Shown: positions 34,292-43,891 of the stretch, one piece after another | Layout of the letters: every line of letters begins with the position of its first letter | Numbering within the stretch: the stretch's first letter is position 1 | From: Pseudotabrizicola formosa | GTDB lineage: Bacteria; Pseudomonadota; Alphaproteobacteria; Rhodobacterales; Rhodobacteraceae | DNA length: 64,000 nucleotides | Reading direction: 5' to 3' | Assembly (NCBI RefSeq): GCF_002900965.1 | Contig: NZ_PJOM01000002.1 | Location: forward strand, 1 to 64,000 | The notes under the pieces: generated by a model | Database searches by the model: none | Told to the model about the DNA's origin: nothing | Seen by the model: only the letters and a program-made list of their open reading frames with translations | Program-made: the position numbers and the translations under genes

Positions 34292-35458
34292 ATGAGCCGC
34301 AAGAATTACGTATTTACCTCGGAATCCGTTTCCGAGGGGCATCCTGACAAGGTGTGTGATCGTGTGTCGGATGCCATTCTGGACGCCTTTCTGACCGAAG
34401 AGCCCAATGCCCGCGTCGCCTGCGAGACCTTTGCGACGACCGGCCGGGTTGTGGTTGGCGGCGAGGTGGGGTTGTCAAGCAAGGCCGCCACCGACGCCAT
34501 GCTGGAGCGGGTCGAGGGCATTGTGCGCGACTGCGTGCGCGACATCGGTTACGAACAAGAGGCGTTTCACTGGAACACGCTGAAAGTGCAGAACTATCTG
34601 CACGGGCAATCGGCCCATATCGCGCAGGGCGTCGACAAGGACGGTGCGGGCGATCAGGGCATCATGTTCGGCTATGCCTGCCGCGAAACCGCCGAGCTGA
34701 TGCCGGCCCCGCTGCAATATGCGCAGGCCATCCTGCGGCGTCTCGCGCAGGTGCGCAAATCGGGCGAACAGCCGACGCTGGGGCCGGATGCCAAATCGCA
34801 GCTGTCGCTGCGCTATGAAGACGGTATGCCGGTGGAGGTGACCTCTATCGTTCTGTCGACCCAGCATGCGCTGGACACCCAGACCTCTGCCGATATCCGC
34901 GCCATTGTAGAGCCTTATATTCGTGAGGTTTTACCGGATGGCTGGCTGACCGAGGCGACGAAATGGCACGTCAATCCCACGGGTATTTTCGTGATCGGCG
35001 GCCCCGATGGCGATGCCGGGCTGACCGGGCGCAAGATCATTGTGGATACCTATGGGGGGGCTGCCCCGCATGGGGGGGGCGCGTTTTCCGGCAAGGACCC
35101 GACCAAGGTGGACCGCTCGGCGGCCTATGCCGCGCGCTATCTGGCCAAGAATGTGGTGGCCGCCGGGCTGGCTGATCGCTGCACCTTGCAGGTGTCTTAT
35201 GCCATTGGCGTGGCAGAGCCGCTGTCGATCTATGTCGATACCCATGGCACCGGGCAGGTGGAGGCGGCGCAGATCGAGCGCGCCGTTGCCGCCTGCATGG
35301 ATCTGACGCCGCGTGGCATTCGCACCCATCTGAACCTGAACCGCCCGATCTATGCCCGCACCAGTGCCTATGGCCATTTTGGCCGCACACCGGATGCAGA
35401 TGGCGGATTCAGTTGGGAAAAAACCGATCTGGTTGAGGCTTTGAAGGCCGCTGTCTGA
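34292..35458 (+). CDS. metK: S-adenosylmethionine synthase
   Basis: The 388-residue cytoplasmic enzyme makes SAM from methionine and ATP. The signature segments are [20 protein letters not shown] at the N-terminus, [12 protein letters not shown] (ATP-binding), and [19 protein letters not shown] (the glycine-rich P-loop-like motif). Length is normal. Expression is controlled by the SAM/SAH riboswitch directly upstream. The ATG at 34292 is the only start compatible with the ribosome-binding site within the riboswitch. Confidence 0.98.
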   Translation: MSRKNYVFTSESVSEGHPDKVCDRVSDAILDAFLTEEPNARVACETFATTGRVVVGGEVGLSSKAATDAMLERVEGIVRDCVRDIGYEQEAFHWNTLKVQNYLHGQSAHIAQGVDKDGAGDQGIMFGYACRETAELMPAPLQYAQAILRRLAQVRKSGEQPTLGPDAKSQLSLRYEDGMPVEVTSIVLSTQHALDTQTSADIRAIVEPYIREVLPDGWLTEATKWHVNPTGIFVIGGPDGDAGLTGRKIIVDTYGGAAPHGGGAFSGKDPTKVDRSAAYAARYLAKNVVAAGLADRCTLQVSYAIGVAEPLSIYVDTHGTGQVEAAQIERAVAACMDLTPRGIRTHLNLNRPIYARTSAYGHFGRTPDADGGFSWEKTDLVEALKAAV

Positions 35459-35470
35459 GGGTTTGGGCGC

Positions 35471-35489
35471 GCCCGGGCTTGACCCGGGC
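35471..35489. repeat. GCCCGGG stem-loop between metK and trmB
   Basis: GCCCGGG-CTTGA-CCCGGGC is a perfect 7-bp stem 12 bases after the metK stop. It has no T-tract. It could be an attenuator or a short repeat of the kind common in GC-rich Proteobacteria. Confidence 0.5.
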
Positions 35490-35539
35490 GTCCCAGCCTG
35501 ACACGAGGCGCGGCAAACCCGCGAACAGGACCACATTCC

Positions 35540-36238
35540 ATGACCGAGCCATCCGAACGCCGCAATTTCTATGGTCGCGTGCATGGTAAGACCCTGCGCG
35601 CGAGCCAGAAGGATTATCTGGAAAACGACCTGGAAGCGCTGCGGATTCAGGGGGTTACGGTTGAGGAGAACCCCGACCGCAGGCCGCTGGACATCGCCAC
35701 GCTGTTTCCCACCCCGCGCCCTGTGTGGGTGGAGGTTGGCTTTGGCGGCGGCGAGCATCTGGTGCATATGGCGGCGCGCTATCCGCAAGTGGGCATCATC
35801 GGCTGTGAGCCGTTTGTGAACGGTATTGCCATGCTGCTGGGCAAGATCCGTCAGGCGGGGGTGACCAACCTGTGCATCCATCCCGGAGATGTACGCGACC
35901 TGTTTGACGTGCTGCCAACCGCTTGTGTGGACAAGGTTTTTCTGAACTATCCCGACCCCTGGCCCAAGGCGCGCCACCATCGCCGCCGCTTTGTGACGCC
36001 GGGATATCTGGCACTGCTGGCCCAGGTGATGAAGCCGGGGGCGGAGTTCCGGGTGGCGACGGATATTCCCGATTACGTGCGCCAGACGCTGGAAGAGGTG
36101 CCGCAGGCCGGGTTTGAGCTGCTGGCCCAGACCGGGGAGGGCGAGGCATGGGAAGATTGGATTTCCACCCGCTATGAACAAAAGGCGCTGCGCGAGGGGC
36201 GGGCGCCGCATTATCTGACGTTCCGGCGTCTGGGGTAG
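35540..36238 (+). CDS. trmB: tRNA (guanine-N7-)-methyltransferase
   Basis: The 232-residue class I methyltransferase makes m7G46 in tRNA, using SAM from the preceding gene's product. Seen are the SAM motif VEVGFGGGEHLVHMA, the family motif NYPDPWPKARHHRRR with its catalytic Asp, and the C-terminal segment TRYEQKALREGR. An alphaproteobacterial N-terminal extension carries RNFYGRVHGKTLR. Length is normal. Confidence 0.96.
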   Translation: MTEPSERRNFYGRVHGKTLRASQKDYLENDLEALRIQGVTVEENPDRRPLDIATLFPTPRPVWVEVGFGGGEHLVHMAARYPQVGIIGCEPFVNGIAMLLGKIRQAGVTNLCIHPGDVRDLFDVLPTACVDKVFLNYPDPWPKARHHRRRFVTPGYLALLAQVMKPGAEFRVATDIPDYVRQTLEEVPQAGFELLAQTGEGEAWEDWISTRYEQKALREGRAPHYLTFRRLG

Positions 36239-36509
36239 CTGTCTGCCTGCCATCAGGGCTTGCCCCCGGCGAGGGGCGTAAGCATCTGAAAATCAGTGAA
36301 ATTTATGGTATGGTTCGGGTCTGATCCACGTCTGGTTTGCGTATGGCTTACGTCATGACGTGGGTGCGGATCACGGCGGCTGCGCAGACCGGATGGCGAC
36401 GGCGGTCCGGCGGTTGCGGTGCAGGCCAGCTTGGGGGGCCTTGGCATCCCCCATGGACCGCCACGGTTGCTTGCGCTATCAGGCGGGCGTTCACATTCGG
36501 GAGATGATG
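36239..36509. other. Intergenic region upstream of aroA
   Basis: The 271 bases have no convincing gene. They hold an AT-rich stretch (36285-36315) that may contain the aroA promoter, the 33-bp repeat at 36329-36361, and a GGGGG...CCCCC hairpin around 36434-36455. Confidence 0.5.
36329..36361. repeat. 33-bp exact intergenic repeat, copy 2
   Basis: It is identical over 33 bases to 6528-6560 and ends in the palindrome ACGTCATGACGT. Both copies are preceded by CGGGTCTG (here at 36316-36323). It lies about 150 bases upstream of aroA. Confidence 0.75.
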
Positions 36510-37856
36510 ATGTCCGGCCATGGCGAAGCGCAACCGATGACTTCTGCGAAATGCGGACCGCTGCGGGGGACGGCGGCGGTGCCGGGCGACAAGTCGATCT
36601 CGCACCGCGCGCTGCTGTTCGGCGCAATGGCGGTGGGGGAGACCAAGATCACCGGGCTGCTGGAAGGGCAGGATGTGCTGGACACGGCGCGGGCGATGCG
36701 CGCCTTCGGGGCCGAGGTGGTGCAGCACGGGGCCGGGGACTGGTCTGTGCATGGCGTGGGTGTGGGCGGCTTTCGCGAGCCGGCGGATGTGATTGATTGT
36801 GGCAATTCCGGCACCGGCGTGCGGCTGATCATGGGCTGCATGGCGACCACGGCGATGACGGTGACCTTTACCGGCGATGCGAGTTTGCGCAAGCGCCCGA
36901 TGGCGCGGGTGACGGACCCGCTTTCGCTGTTTGGCGCGCAATCCTATGGCCGCAAGGGCGGCCGGCTGCCGATGACGGTGGTGGGGGCCGCCAACCCGGT
37001 GCCGGTGCGCTATGCGCTGCCGGTGGCGAGTGCGCAGGTAAAGTCGGCGGTGCTGCTGGCGGGGCTGAACGCGCCGGGCCAGACGGTGGTGATCGAGCGC
37101 GAACCGACGCGGGACCATTCGGAGCGGATGCTGCTGGGGTTCGGGGCCGAGCTTTCGGTGGAGCACAGCGCCGAGGGCCATGTGATCACCCTGACGGGCC
37201 AGCCAGAGCTGCGCCCGCAGACGGTGGCGGTGCCGCGTGACCCAAGCTCTGCCGCCTTTCCGACCTGTGCGGCGCTGATTGTCGAAGGGTCAGATATTCT
37301 GGTGCCGGGTGTGAGCCAGAACCTGACGCGCAACGGGCTGTATCTCACGCTGGCCGAGATGGGCGCGCAGATTGAGTTCCTCAACCCGCGGACTGAGGGC
37401 GGCGAGCCGGTGGCCGACCTGCGGGTGCGGTTTTCGGACACTATGCAAGGCATCGAGGTGCCGCCCGAGCGCGCGCCCAGCATGATTGACGAATATCCGA
37501 TCCTGTCGGTGGTCGCGGCCTTTGCCACCGGGCGCACGGTGATGCGCGGGGTCAAGGAATTGCGGGTCAAGGAATCCGACCGGATTGACGCGATGGCGCG
37601 CGGGCTGGAGGCCTGCGGCGTGACCATCGAGGAAGACGAGGATACGCTGATCGTGCATGGGATGGGCGCGGGCGGAATGCCGGGGGGGGCGGTCTGCGCC
37701 ACCCATCTGGACCACCGGATTGCCATGTCCTTCCTGATTGCCGGGATGGCGGCACGGGCAGCGGTGTCGGTGGATGACGCCTCGCCGATCGTCACGTCCT
37801 TCCCGATCTTCGAAGATTTGATGAATGGTCTTGGCGGCGCGATCCGGCGCGGATGA
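36510..37856 (+). CDS. aroA: 3-phosphoshikimate 1-carboxyvinyltransferase (EPSP synthase)
   Basis: The 448-residue cytoplasmic enzyme of the shikimate pathway joins shikimate-3-phosphate and PEP. N-terminal [17 protein letters not shown], the [12 protein letters not shown] segment (class II enzymes often carry this GNSGT-R pattern) and the C-terminal [17 protein letters not shown] and DHRIAMSF motifs are all present. Of clustered ATGs at 36504, 36507 and 36510 I chose 36510, six bases from GGGAG at 36499-36503. It is followed by cmk 19 bases on. Confidence 0.95.
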   Translation: MSGHGEAQPMTSAKCGPLRGTAAVPGDKSISHRALLFGAMAVGETKITGLLEGQDVLDTARAMRAFGAEVVQHGAGDWSVHGVGVGGFREPADVIDCGNSGTGVRLIMGCMATTAMTVTFTGDASLRKRPMARVTDPLSLFGAQSYGRKGGRLPMTVVGAANPVPVRYALPVASAQVKSAVLLAGLNAPGQTVVIEREPTRDHSERMLLGFGAELSVEHSAEGHVITLTGQPELRPQTVAVPRDPSSAAFPTCAALIVEGSDILVPGVSQNLTRNGLYLTLAEMGAQIEFLNPRTEGGEPVADLRVRFSDTMQGIEVPPERAPSMIDEYPILSVVAAFATGRTVMRGVKELRVKESDRIDAMARGLEACGVTIEEDEDTLIVHGMGAGGMPGGAVCATHLDHRIAMSFLIAGMAARAAVSVDDASPIVTSFPIFEDLMNGLGGAIRRG

Positions 37857-37875
37857 GCGGCACGAGAAGGCAGGC

Positions 37876-38487
37876 ATGATCTTTACAGTCGCCATCGACG
37901 GGCCCGCTGCTGCGGGGAAGGGTACGATCAGCCGCGCGGTGGCCGAGGCCTTTGGCTTTGCCCATCTGGATACCGGGGCGCTGTACCGGGCGGTGGGTGT
38001 CAAGGGCGGCGATCCGGTGCTGGCGGCGCAAAGCCTGATGCCCGAGGATCTGGCGCGCGACGATCTGCGCACGCTGGGGGCCGGGCAGGCGGCGAGCCGG
38101 GTGGCGGTGATCCCCGAGGTGCGGGCGGCCTTGCTGGACTTTCAGCGCCGCTTTGCCCGGCGGGAGGGGGGGGCCGTGCTGGACGGGCGCGACATCGGCA
38201 CGGTGATCTGCCCCGAGGCCGAGGTGAAGCTGTTCGTGACCGCCAGCCCGGAGGTGCGGGCCGGGCGGCGCTGGCTGGAACTGGGCGCAGAGGCGGGGGC
38301 GCGGTCGCTGGCCGAGGTGCTGGCCGAGGTGCGCGAGCGCGACGACCGCGACATGAACCGCGCCGATGCGCCGCTTCGACCGGCGGCAGAGGCGGTGATG
38401 CTGGACACGTCAGATCTGGCGGTGACGGCGGCGATTGACCGTGCGGTGGCCGTGGTGCGGGCGCGGCTGGATCTCTTGCGCGGGTGA
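37876..38487 (+). CDS. cmk: Cytidylate kinase
   Basis: The 203-residue P-loop kinase phosphorylates CMP and dCMP. The features are Walker [16 protein letters not shown] at the N-terminus, [11 protein letters not shown] (NMP-binding), [19 protein letters not shown], and the lid region with [16 protein letters not shown]. It is a few residues shorter than the E. coli enzyme. It follows aroA as expected; in related genomes rpsA usually comes next, but here two genes intervene. Confidence 0.96.
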   Translation: MIFTVAIDGPAAAGKGTISRAVAEAFGFAHLDTGALYRAVGVKGGDPVLAAQSLMPEDLARDDLRTLGAGQAASRVAVIPEVRAALLDFQRRFARREGGAVLDGRDIGTVICPEAEVKLFVTASPEVRAGRRWLELGAEAGARSLAEVLAEVRERDDRDMNRADAPLRPAAEAVMLDTSDLAVTAAIDRAVAVVRARLDLLRG

Positions 38488-38600
38488 ACAAGTCTTGTGC
38501 GCGGGTATGCGATGGTTCTGCGCCGAAAGGGGACTTACATCGGGAGCAGATGATCACAAGACGGTCCGATCAAGGGCCGGTCAGAAAGAAGGCTTGTCCG

Positions 38601-39233
38601 ATGCTGAACGAAAAACTGAACTGGCGTTACGCTGTCAAGAAGATGGACCCGTCCAAGGCCGTGCCGCAGGACAAGGTAGACCGCATTCTGGAGGCGATTC
38701 AGCTTGCCCCCACCTCGAGCGGGTTGCAGCCGTTCGAAGTGATCGTGGTCACCAATCCGGAGATCAAGGCCAAGCTGCGCGAGGTGGGCTATAATCAGGC
38801 CCAGATCACCGATGCGAGCCATGTGCTGGTGTTCGCGGCCTGGGACAATTACACCGCCGCGCGCGTTGATGCGGTGGTGGACCTGCTGGTGGAAGAGCGC
38901 GGCATTCCGCGGTCTGCCGTGTCGGACTATTATGACAACCTCAAGTCGATGCTGCTGCCGCGCGACGCGGAGGTGAATTTTGAGCATGCCGCGCGTCAGG
39001 CTTATATTGCCTTTGGCATCGGCCTGACTGCCGCCGCCTTTGAAGAGGTGGACTCGACCCCGATGGAAGGGTTTGATCCGGCCGCCGTGGATGAGATCCT
39101 GGGTCTGCGCGCGCGCGGGCTGCGGTCTGTCACGCTGATGCCGCTGGGCTACCGCGCGGCGGAAGGCGACTGGCTGCAGGGCATGAAGAAGGTGCGCAAG
39201 CCCTTGGCCGAGATGGTGCGCGAGGTCGCCTGA
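38601..39233 (+). CDS. Nitroreductase family NAD(P)H-dependent oxidoreductase
   Basis: The 210-residue FMN-dependent nitroreductase of the NfsB/FRase I type has the N-terminal RYAVKKMDPSKAVPQDKVDRILE, the FMN-binding LAPTSSGLQPFEV segment, and the C-terminal VTLMPLGYRAAEGDWL. It probably reduces quinones or nitro compounds in the cytoplasm. I chose the ATG at 38601, where conserved sequence starts; earlier in-frame ATGs add an unconserved stretch. It is inserted between cmk and rpsA. Confidence 0.88.
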   Translation: MLNEKLNWRYAVKKMDPSKAVPQDKVDRILEAIQLAPTSSGLQPFEVIVVTNPEIKAKLREVGYNQAQITDASHVLVFAAWDNYTAARVDAVVDLLVEERGIPRSAVSDYYDNLKSMLLPRDAEVNFEHAARQAYIAFGIGLTAAAFEEVDSTPMEGFDPAAVDEILGLRARGLRSVTLMPLGYRAAEGDWLQGMKKVRKPLAEMVREVA

Positions 39234-39408
39234 TCCGGGTGGCCCCTGGGGCTGGCGGAGCATTGTGACCTTTGGCAGGCGCGGCATCCCCGGGATGTCG
39301 CGCCTGTGTCTGTGTGGGGCCGGGGTGTTGCGGTTTTCGGCTGTGCAGGGGCCGCCCATCTGCGCTACTGCTGGCGCGACGGGGATCGCGGCAAGGGACG
39401 GACCGGCC

Positions 39409-40392
39409 ATGGCGCAGGCGCGCATCGTGTTTCATCTGCCGGCACGCTATCTGGACGAGTGGCGCGAGGCGCGGCATCTGCTGCTGTTTCGCCGGATTGA
39501 AGAGCTGTTCGCACCGCTTGGCGCGCAGATCGTGGTGCGTGACCGGCGGGACGGGCCGTTTCAGGACGGGGCAACGCGGGCCTATGATGACGGCGATCTG
39601 CATATTCTGGAAACCGGGCGGGCGCGGGGGCCGGGGGTTCTGAATGCCTCCGTCGCCTATCTGCATCCGTTCTGGCATCTGGACCCGGTGGGCGTGCTGG
39701 CGGAAAGCAGCATCGGGGCGCGGGCGTTCGACGCGTCGCGGATCAGGACCAAGCCGGCACGGGCGTTCTATGAGCGGATGCAGGCGCGATTTCCGGCGCG
39801 GCGGCAGTCGCGCCGCGAGCAGGAGATGCAGGTGACCCGGTTTCCGGCCGGGGCGATATCGGTGTTCCTGCAAGGGCCGCTGCCGGAGGCGTATGGCCTG
39901 ACCTATGCCAGCGGCGAGGCGATGCTGCGCGCGGTGGCGCAAGGGGCCGGGGGCCGGGCGGTTCTGGTCAAGGCCCATCCGCTGGCGGTGGAGCATGACA
40001 CCGAGGTGATCGCGCGGGTGCTGGCCGATGGTGTGGCGGTGACCCCGACCCAAGCCAATGTGAATGACATGATTGCCGCCTCGGTGGCGACGGTCAGCGC
40101 CAATTCCGCCTGTGCGATCGAGGGGTTTTTGCAGCGAAAGCCCGCGCTTTTGTTCGGGCGTTCGGATTTTCACCATCTGGCGGAAACGGTCCGGCATCCG
40201 GGAGGGTTTCCGCAGGCGCTGGCCAGGGTGCTGGCCGCGCCGGAGCCTGACTATGCGCGGTTCCTGTTCTGGTATTTCGCGCGCAATTGTCTGAACGTCT
40301 CGGGGTCGGGGTTTGCGCAAAAGGTGCTGCGCATCTTTGCACAGGCCGGATTTGCGCCGGACCGGTTGGGCATCCGCGCCGATCTGGGCTGA
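39409..40392 (+). CDS. Capsule polysaccharide synthesis-like protein
   Basis: The 327-residue protein resembles KpsC/KpsS-type (Capsule_synth) glycosyltransferases in its C-terminal half: AVLVKAHPLA (about residues 184-193) and VATVSANSACAIEGFLQRKPALLFG (about 226-250), where an NS..-E segment and a following kP..FG pattern are typical. The N-terminal half is less conserved. No other capsule genes are nearby, so the product is unknown. I chose the ATG at 39409; a longer frame to 39265 looks non-coding. Confidence 0.62.
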   Translation: MAQARIVFHLPARYLDEWREARHLLLFRRIEELFAPLGAQIVVRDRRDGPFQDGATRAYDDGDLHILETGRARGPGVLNASVAYLHPFWHLDPVGVLAESSIGARAFDASRIRTKPARAFYERMQARFPARRQSRREQEMQVTRFPAGAISVFLQGPLPEAYGLTYASGEAMLRAVAQGAGGRAVLVKAHPLAVEHDTEVIARVLADGVAVTPTQANVNDMIAASVATVSANSACAIEGFLQRKPALLFGRSDFHHLAETVRHPGGFPQALARVLAAPEPDYARFLFWYFARNCLNVSGSGFAQKVLRIFAQAGFAPDRLGIRADLG

Positions 40393-40407
40393 TTGCCCGT
40401 GTTTGTC

Positions 40408-40436
40408 TTGCCCTTGGCGTGATCTTTGGATATAGG
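40408..40436 (+). promoter_or_regulatory. Candidate rpsA promoter
   Basis: TTGCCC (40408-40413) and TATAGG (40431-40436) are separated by the optimal 17 bases. It lies 126 bases before the rpsA start and 16 bases after the stop of the preceding gene, so rpsA can be transcribed independently of the inserted genes. Confidence 0.55.
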
Positions 40437-40561
40437 CCGCCCATCCTGACAGGAGTCTTGATGGCCGCAACTGCGGGCCATGCGCGGTGTCCTGCAGGCG
40501 GATCACAGACCGGCGGAGCCAACCGCATGGCCAGAAAACCACGAAAAAGGACAAACTGCAT

Positions 40562-42244
40562 ATGTGCGCTAAAGCTACCATGGAAGACTTTGAAGCCCTG
40601 TTGAAGGAAAGCTTCGAAATTGACACGCCCGAAGAGGGTTCGGTTGTCAAAGGCAAGGTCATCGCGATTGAAGCGGGCCAGGCCATCATCGACGTCGGCT
40701 ACAAGATGGAAGGCCGCATCGATCTGAAAGAATTTGCCAACCCCGGCGAGCAGCCTGACATCAATGTCGGCGACGAAGTCGAGGTCTATCTGGACCGCGT
40801 GGAAAACTCGCGCGGGGAAGCCCAGATCAGCCGTGAAAAGGCCAAGCGCGAAGAAGCCTGGGACCGTCTGGAAAAAGCCTATGCCGCCGAGACCCGCGTC
40901 GATGGCGCGATCTTTGGCCGTGTCAAAGGTGGCTTTACCGTCGATCTGGGGGGCGCTGTTGCCTTCCTTCCCGGCAGCCAGGTTGACGTGCGCCCGGTGC
41001 GTGACGCCGGCCCGCTGATGGGTCTGAAGCAGCCGTTCCAGATTCTGAAAATGGACCGTCGCCGTGGCAACATCGTTGTGTCGCGCCGCGCCATCCTTGA
41101 AGAATCGCGGGCCGAACAGCGTGCTGAAGTCATCGGCAACCTGACCGAAGGCCAGACCGTTGACGGTGTGGTCAAGAACATCACCGAATACGGTGCTTTC
41201 GTGGATCTGGGCGGCGTTGACGGCCTGCTGCACGTGACCGACATGGCCTGGCGCCGTGTGAACCACCCGTCGGAAATCCTTGCCATTGGTGAGACTGTCA
41301 AAGTGCAGGTCATCAAGATCAACAAGGAAACCCATCGTATCTCCCTCGGCATGAAGCAGCTGCAGGAAGATCCGTGGGATGCGGTGGAACGCGCCTATCC
41401 GCTGAACTCGGTCCACAAGGGCCGTGTCACCAACATCACCGATTACGGCGCATTTGTTGAGCTGGAAGCCGGTGTTGAAGGTCTGGTTCACGTCTCGGAA
41501 ATGTCCTGGACCAAGAAGAACGTGCACCCCGGCAAGATCGTTTCGACCAGCCAGGAAGTGGATGTCATGGTGCTGGAGATCGATTCCGCCAAGCGCCGTG
41601 TGTCGCTCGGCCTCAAGCAGACCCAGCGCAACCCGTGGGAAGTGTTCGCCGAGAACAACCCTGTGGGCTCGACCATCGAAGGCGAAGTCAAGAACATCAC
41701 CGAATTCGGTCTGTTCATCGGTCTGGAAAACGACATCGACGGCATGGTTCACCTGTCCGACCTGTCGTGGGACCAGCGCGGCGAGGATGCCATTGCGAAC
41801 TACCGCAAGGGCGATACCGTCAAGGCGGCTGTGTCGGAAGTTGACGTCGAGAAAGAGCGTATCTCTCTCTCGGTCAAGGCTTTGGGCGAAGACACCTTTA
41901 CCGATGCGGTTGATGGCGTGAAGCGTGGCTCGGTGATCACGGTTGAAGTGACCGCGATCGAAGAGGGTGGCGTCGAGGTGGAGTATAACGGCGCCAAGTC
42001 GTTCATCCGCCGCAGCGACCTGAGCCGTGACCGTGGCGACCAGCGCCCCGAGCGGTTCCAGGTTGGCGACAAGGTGGATGTGCGCGTCACCAACATCGAC
42101 GCCAAGACCCGCCGCATGGGTCTGTCGATCAAGGCACGCGAGATCGCCGAAGAGAAAGAAGCGGTTGAGCAGTATGGCTCGTCCGATTCGGGTGCGTCCT
42201 TGGGCGATATCCTTGGTGCGGCGCTGAAAGGCGACAAGAACTGA
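40562..42244 (+). CDS. rpsA: 30S ribosomal protein S1
   Basis: The 560-residue RNA-binding protein, with six S1 OB-fold repeats, helps bring mRNA to the 30S subunit. Repeats are recognised by recurring GxVxxIxxxGAFVxL-type segments (VVKNITEYGAFVDLGG, VTNITDYGAFVELEA, VKNITEFGLFIGLE). The N-terminus MEDFEALLKESFE is conserved. I used the ATG at 40562, with AAGGA ten bases upstream; the ATG at 40580 is an alternative. Codon use is strongly biased toward C-ending codons, as expected for a highly expressed gene. Confidence 0.97.
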   Translation: MCAKATMEDFEALLKESFEIDTPEEGSVVKGKVIAIEAGQAIIDVGYKMEGRIDLKEFANPGEQPDINVGDEVEVYLDRVENSRGEAQISREKAKREEAWDRLEKAYAAETRVDGAIFGRVKGGFTVDLGGAVAFLPGSQVDVRPVRDAGPLMGLKQPFQILKMDRRRGNIVVSRRAILEESRAEQRAEVIGNLTEGQTVDGVVKNITEYGAFVDLGGVDGLLHVTDMAWRRVNHPSEILAIGETVKVQVIKINKETHRISLGMKQLQEDPWDAVERAYPLNSVHKGRVTNITDYGAFVELEAGVEGLVHVSEMSWTKKNVHPGKIVSTSQEVDVMVLEIDSAKRRVSLGLKQTQRNPWEVFAENNPVGSTIEGEVKNITEFGLFIGLENDIDGMVHLSDLSWDQRGEDAIANYRKGDTVKAAVSEVDVEKERISLSVKALGEDTFTDAVDGVKRGSVITVEVTAIEEGGVEVEYNGAKSFIRRSDLSRDRGDQRPERFQVGDKVDVRVTNIDAKTRRMGLSIKAREIAEEKEAVEQYGSSDSGASLGDILGAALKGDKN

Positions 42245-42267
42245 GGCTTTCCCCTCGAATGTTGATG

Positions 42268-42297
42268 AAAGGCCCCGCCGAAAGGTGGGGCCTTTTT
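42268..42297 (+). terminator. Rho-independent terminator of rpsA
   Basis: AAAGGCCCCGCC (42268-42279) pairs with GGTGGGGCCTTTT (42284-42296) around a GAAA tetraloop and runs into a T5 tract. It starts 24 bases after the rpsA stop. Confidence 0.9.
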
Positions 42298-42326
42298 GTA
42301 TCTTACGGGGATTCCTGCCTTTTCGT

Positions 42327-42356
42327 TTGTGTGGTGCGATTTTTTTTGCCTATAGT
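42327..42356 (+). promoter_or_regulatory. Candidate ihfB promoter
   Basis: TTGTGT (42327-42332) and TATAGT (42351-42356) are 18 bases apart, directly downstream of the rpsA terminator. A T8 run lies in the spacer. ihfB starts 76 bases further on. Confidence 0.45.
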
Positions 42357-42431
42357 CGGGTCACAATAATTAACGTGGCGGCAGCATTTGCGTGATCGAA
42401 GCGCGAGCCGGCCACAGGGGGGACACTTCGG

Positions 42432-42716
42432 ATGATCCGTTCGGAACTGATCCAGAAAATTGCGGATGAAAACCCGCATCTGACGCAGCGCCATGTCGAG
42501 CGCATCGTGAACACGGTGTTTGAGGAAATCATCGAGGCCCTGGCCAAGGGCGATCGGGTAGAGCTGCGCGGCTTTGGCGCGTTCTCGGTCAAGTCGCGTG
42601 ATGCGCGCGTGGGCCGCAACCCCCGGACCGGCGAGGCGGTGGAGGTTGAGGACAAGAAGGTGCCGTTCTTCAAGACCGGCAAGCTGCTGCGCGACCGGCT
42701 GAACGGGAAAAGCTGA
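42432..42716 (+). CDS. ihfB: Integration host factor subunit beta
   Basis: The 94-residue DNA-bending protein of the HU/IHF family works as a heterodimer with IHF alpha. The signature [22 protein letters not shown] is intact, including the R-N-P tip that intercalates into DNA. The N-terminal [17 protein letters not shown] and the C-terminal [15 protein letters not shown] fit the beta subunit. It follows rpsA, the common order. Confidence 0.96.
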   Translation: MIRSELIQKIADENPHLTQRHVERIVNTVFEEIIEALAKGDRVELRGFGAFSVKSRDARVGRNPRTGEAVEVEDKKVPFFKTGKLLRDRLNGKS

Positions 42717-42821
42717 GGGCCGCCTTTTGCCGCATGAGGCGCGCGCCCCTTGCGCCGGGAAGCTGCAGCGCCGATACTCGGGATCAGACCTGCACAAGAG
42801 ATGCTCCGGGGGAGTTTGCCC

Positions 42822-43181
42822 ATGATCCGTTACCTGCGCTATCTGTGGCTGGCCGTGCTGGCCATCACCCTGCTGACGGTGGCGCTGGCCAACCGGGCCC
42901 CCGTGACGCTGCGCGCGCTGCCCGATGATCTGGCGGCCTTTGCCGGCTTTGGCTGGCAGATCGACCTGCCGCTTTATGCGGTGATCTTTGCCAGCATTCT
43001 GGCGGGCGTGTTGATCGGGTTTGTCTGGGAATGGTTCCGCGAACACAAGTACCGCGCCGAGATGACCACCAAGTCGCGCGAAGTGTCCAAGCTGGAGCGC
43101 GAGCTTGCGGTGATGCGCGACACCAAGCCGGAACAGCGCGATGACGTGCTGGCGATTCTGGACCAGCGCAAGGCGGGCTGA
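42822..43181 (+). CDS. LapA domain-containing membrane protein
   Basis: The 119-residue small inner-membrane protein has two hydrophobic segments (about residues 8-25 and 48-68) separated by a short loop, then a charged coiled-coil-like tail (SREVSKLERELAVMRD). The LapA (YciS) family acts in lipopolysaccharide assembly control with LapB in E. coli. No lapB is visible nearby. The ATG at 42822 sits seven bases after a GGGGGAG site. Confidence 0.87.
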   Translation: MIRYLRYLWLAVLAITLLTVALANRAPVTLRALPDDLAAFAGFGWQIDLPLYAVIFASILAGVLIGFVWEWFREHKYRAEMTTKSREVSKLERELAVMRDTKPEQRDDVLAILDQRKAG

Positions 43182-43187
43182 TTTTTC

Positions 43188-43850
43188 ATGGCGGATATCA
43201 GGGTCAAGATCTGCGGTCTGCGGACCGTGGAGGATGTGGCGGCTGTCGCGGCGGCGGGGGCGGCCTATGCGGGGTTTGTGTTCTTTCCCAAAAGCCCCCG
43301 GCACCTGACGATTGCGCAGGCCCGGGTGCTGGCATTGGCGGCTCCGGTCGGGCTGGCCAAGGTGGCGCTGGTGGTGGACGCCGATGATGCGACGCTGGAC
43401 GAAATTACCGAGGCGATGCCGCTGGATATGCTGCAACTGCATGGCCATGAAAGCCCGGAGCGGGTGGCCGAGATCCGCGCGCGCTATGGCCTGCCGGTGA
43501 TGAAGGCGGTGGGGGTTGCCGATGAGGGCGATCTGGCCGCGGTGCTGGAGTATTCGCTGGCGGCGGATCAGATTCTGGTCGATGCCAAGCCCCCGAAAAA
43601 TGCCGATCTGCCGGGCGGCAACGGACTGTCCTTTGACTGGCGGCTGGTGGCGCAGCGGCGCTGGTTGCGGCCGTGGATGCTGGCGGGCGGGCTGACGCCC
43701 GGGAATGTGGCGCAAGCGATCCGGCTGACCAATGCGCGGCAGGTGGATGTGTCGTCAGGGGTGGAGTCTGCGCCCGGGATCAAGGATGCGGGAAAGATTG
43801 CGGGGTTTGTCGCGGCAACCCGGGACCCTGTGGTGCCGATGTTGCGCTGA
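43188..43850 (+). CDS. trpF: Phosphoribosylanthranilate isomerase
   Basis: The 220-residue TIM-barrel enzyme isomerises N-(5-phosphoribosyl)anthranilate in tryptophan synthesis. The N-terminal [11 protein letters not shown] holds the catalytic Cys, and ILVDAKPP the catalytic Asp; the C-terminal phosphate-binding motifs are [10 protein letters not shown] and [11 protein letters not shown]. It lies 6 bases after lapA. trpB comes 1.1 kb downstream, after an inserted convergent gene. Confidence 0.96.
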   Translation: MADIRVKICGLRTVEDVAAVAAAGAAYAGFVFFPKSPRHLTIAQARVLALAAPVGLAKVALVVDADDATLDEITEAMPLDMLQLHGHESPERVAEIRARYGLPVMKAVGVADEGDLAAVLEYSLAADQILVDAKPPKNADLPGGNGLSFDWRLVAQRRWLRPWMLAGGLTPGNVAQAIRLTNARQVDVSSGVESAPGIKDAGKIAGFVAATRDPVVPMLR

Positions 43851-43891
43851 CCCGGCCAACGGCTTGCGCGCAGGGCCAAGGGCAGATTGGA

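Noticed and set aside
40094-41752. 552-residue minus-strand frame over rpsA
   Set aside because: The regular pattern comes from the S1 repeats read backwards; rpsA itself is certain.
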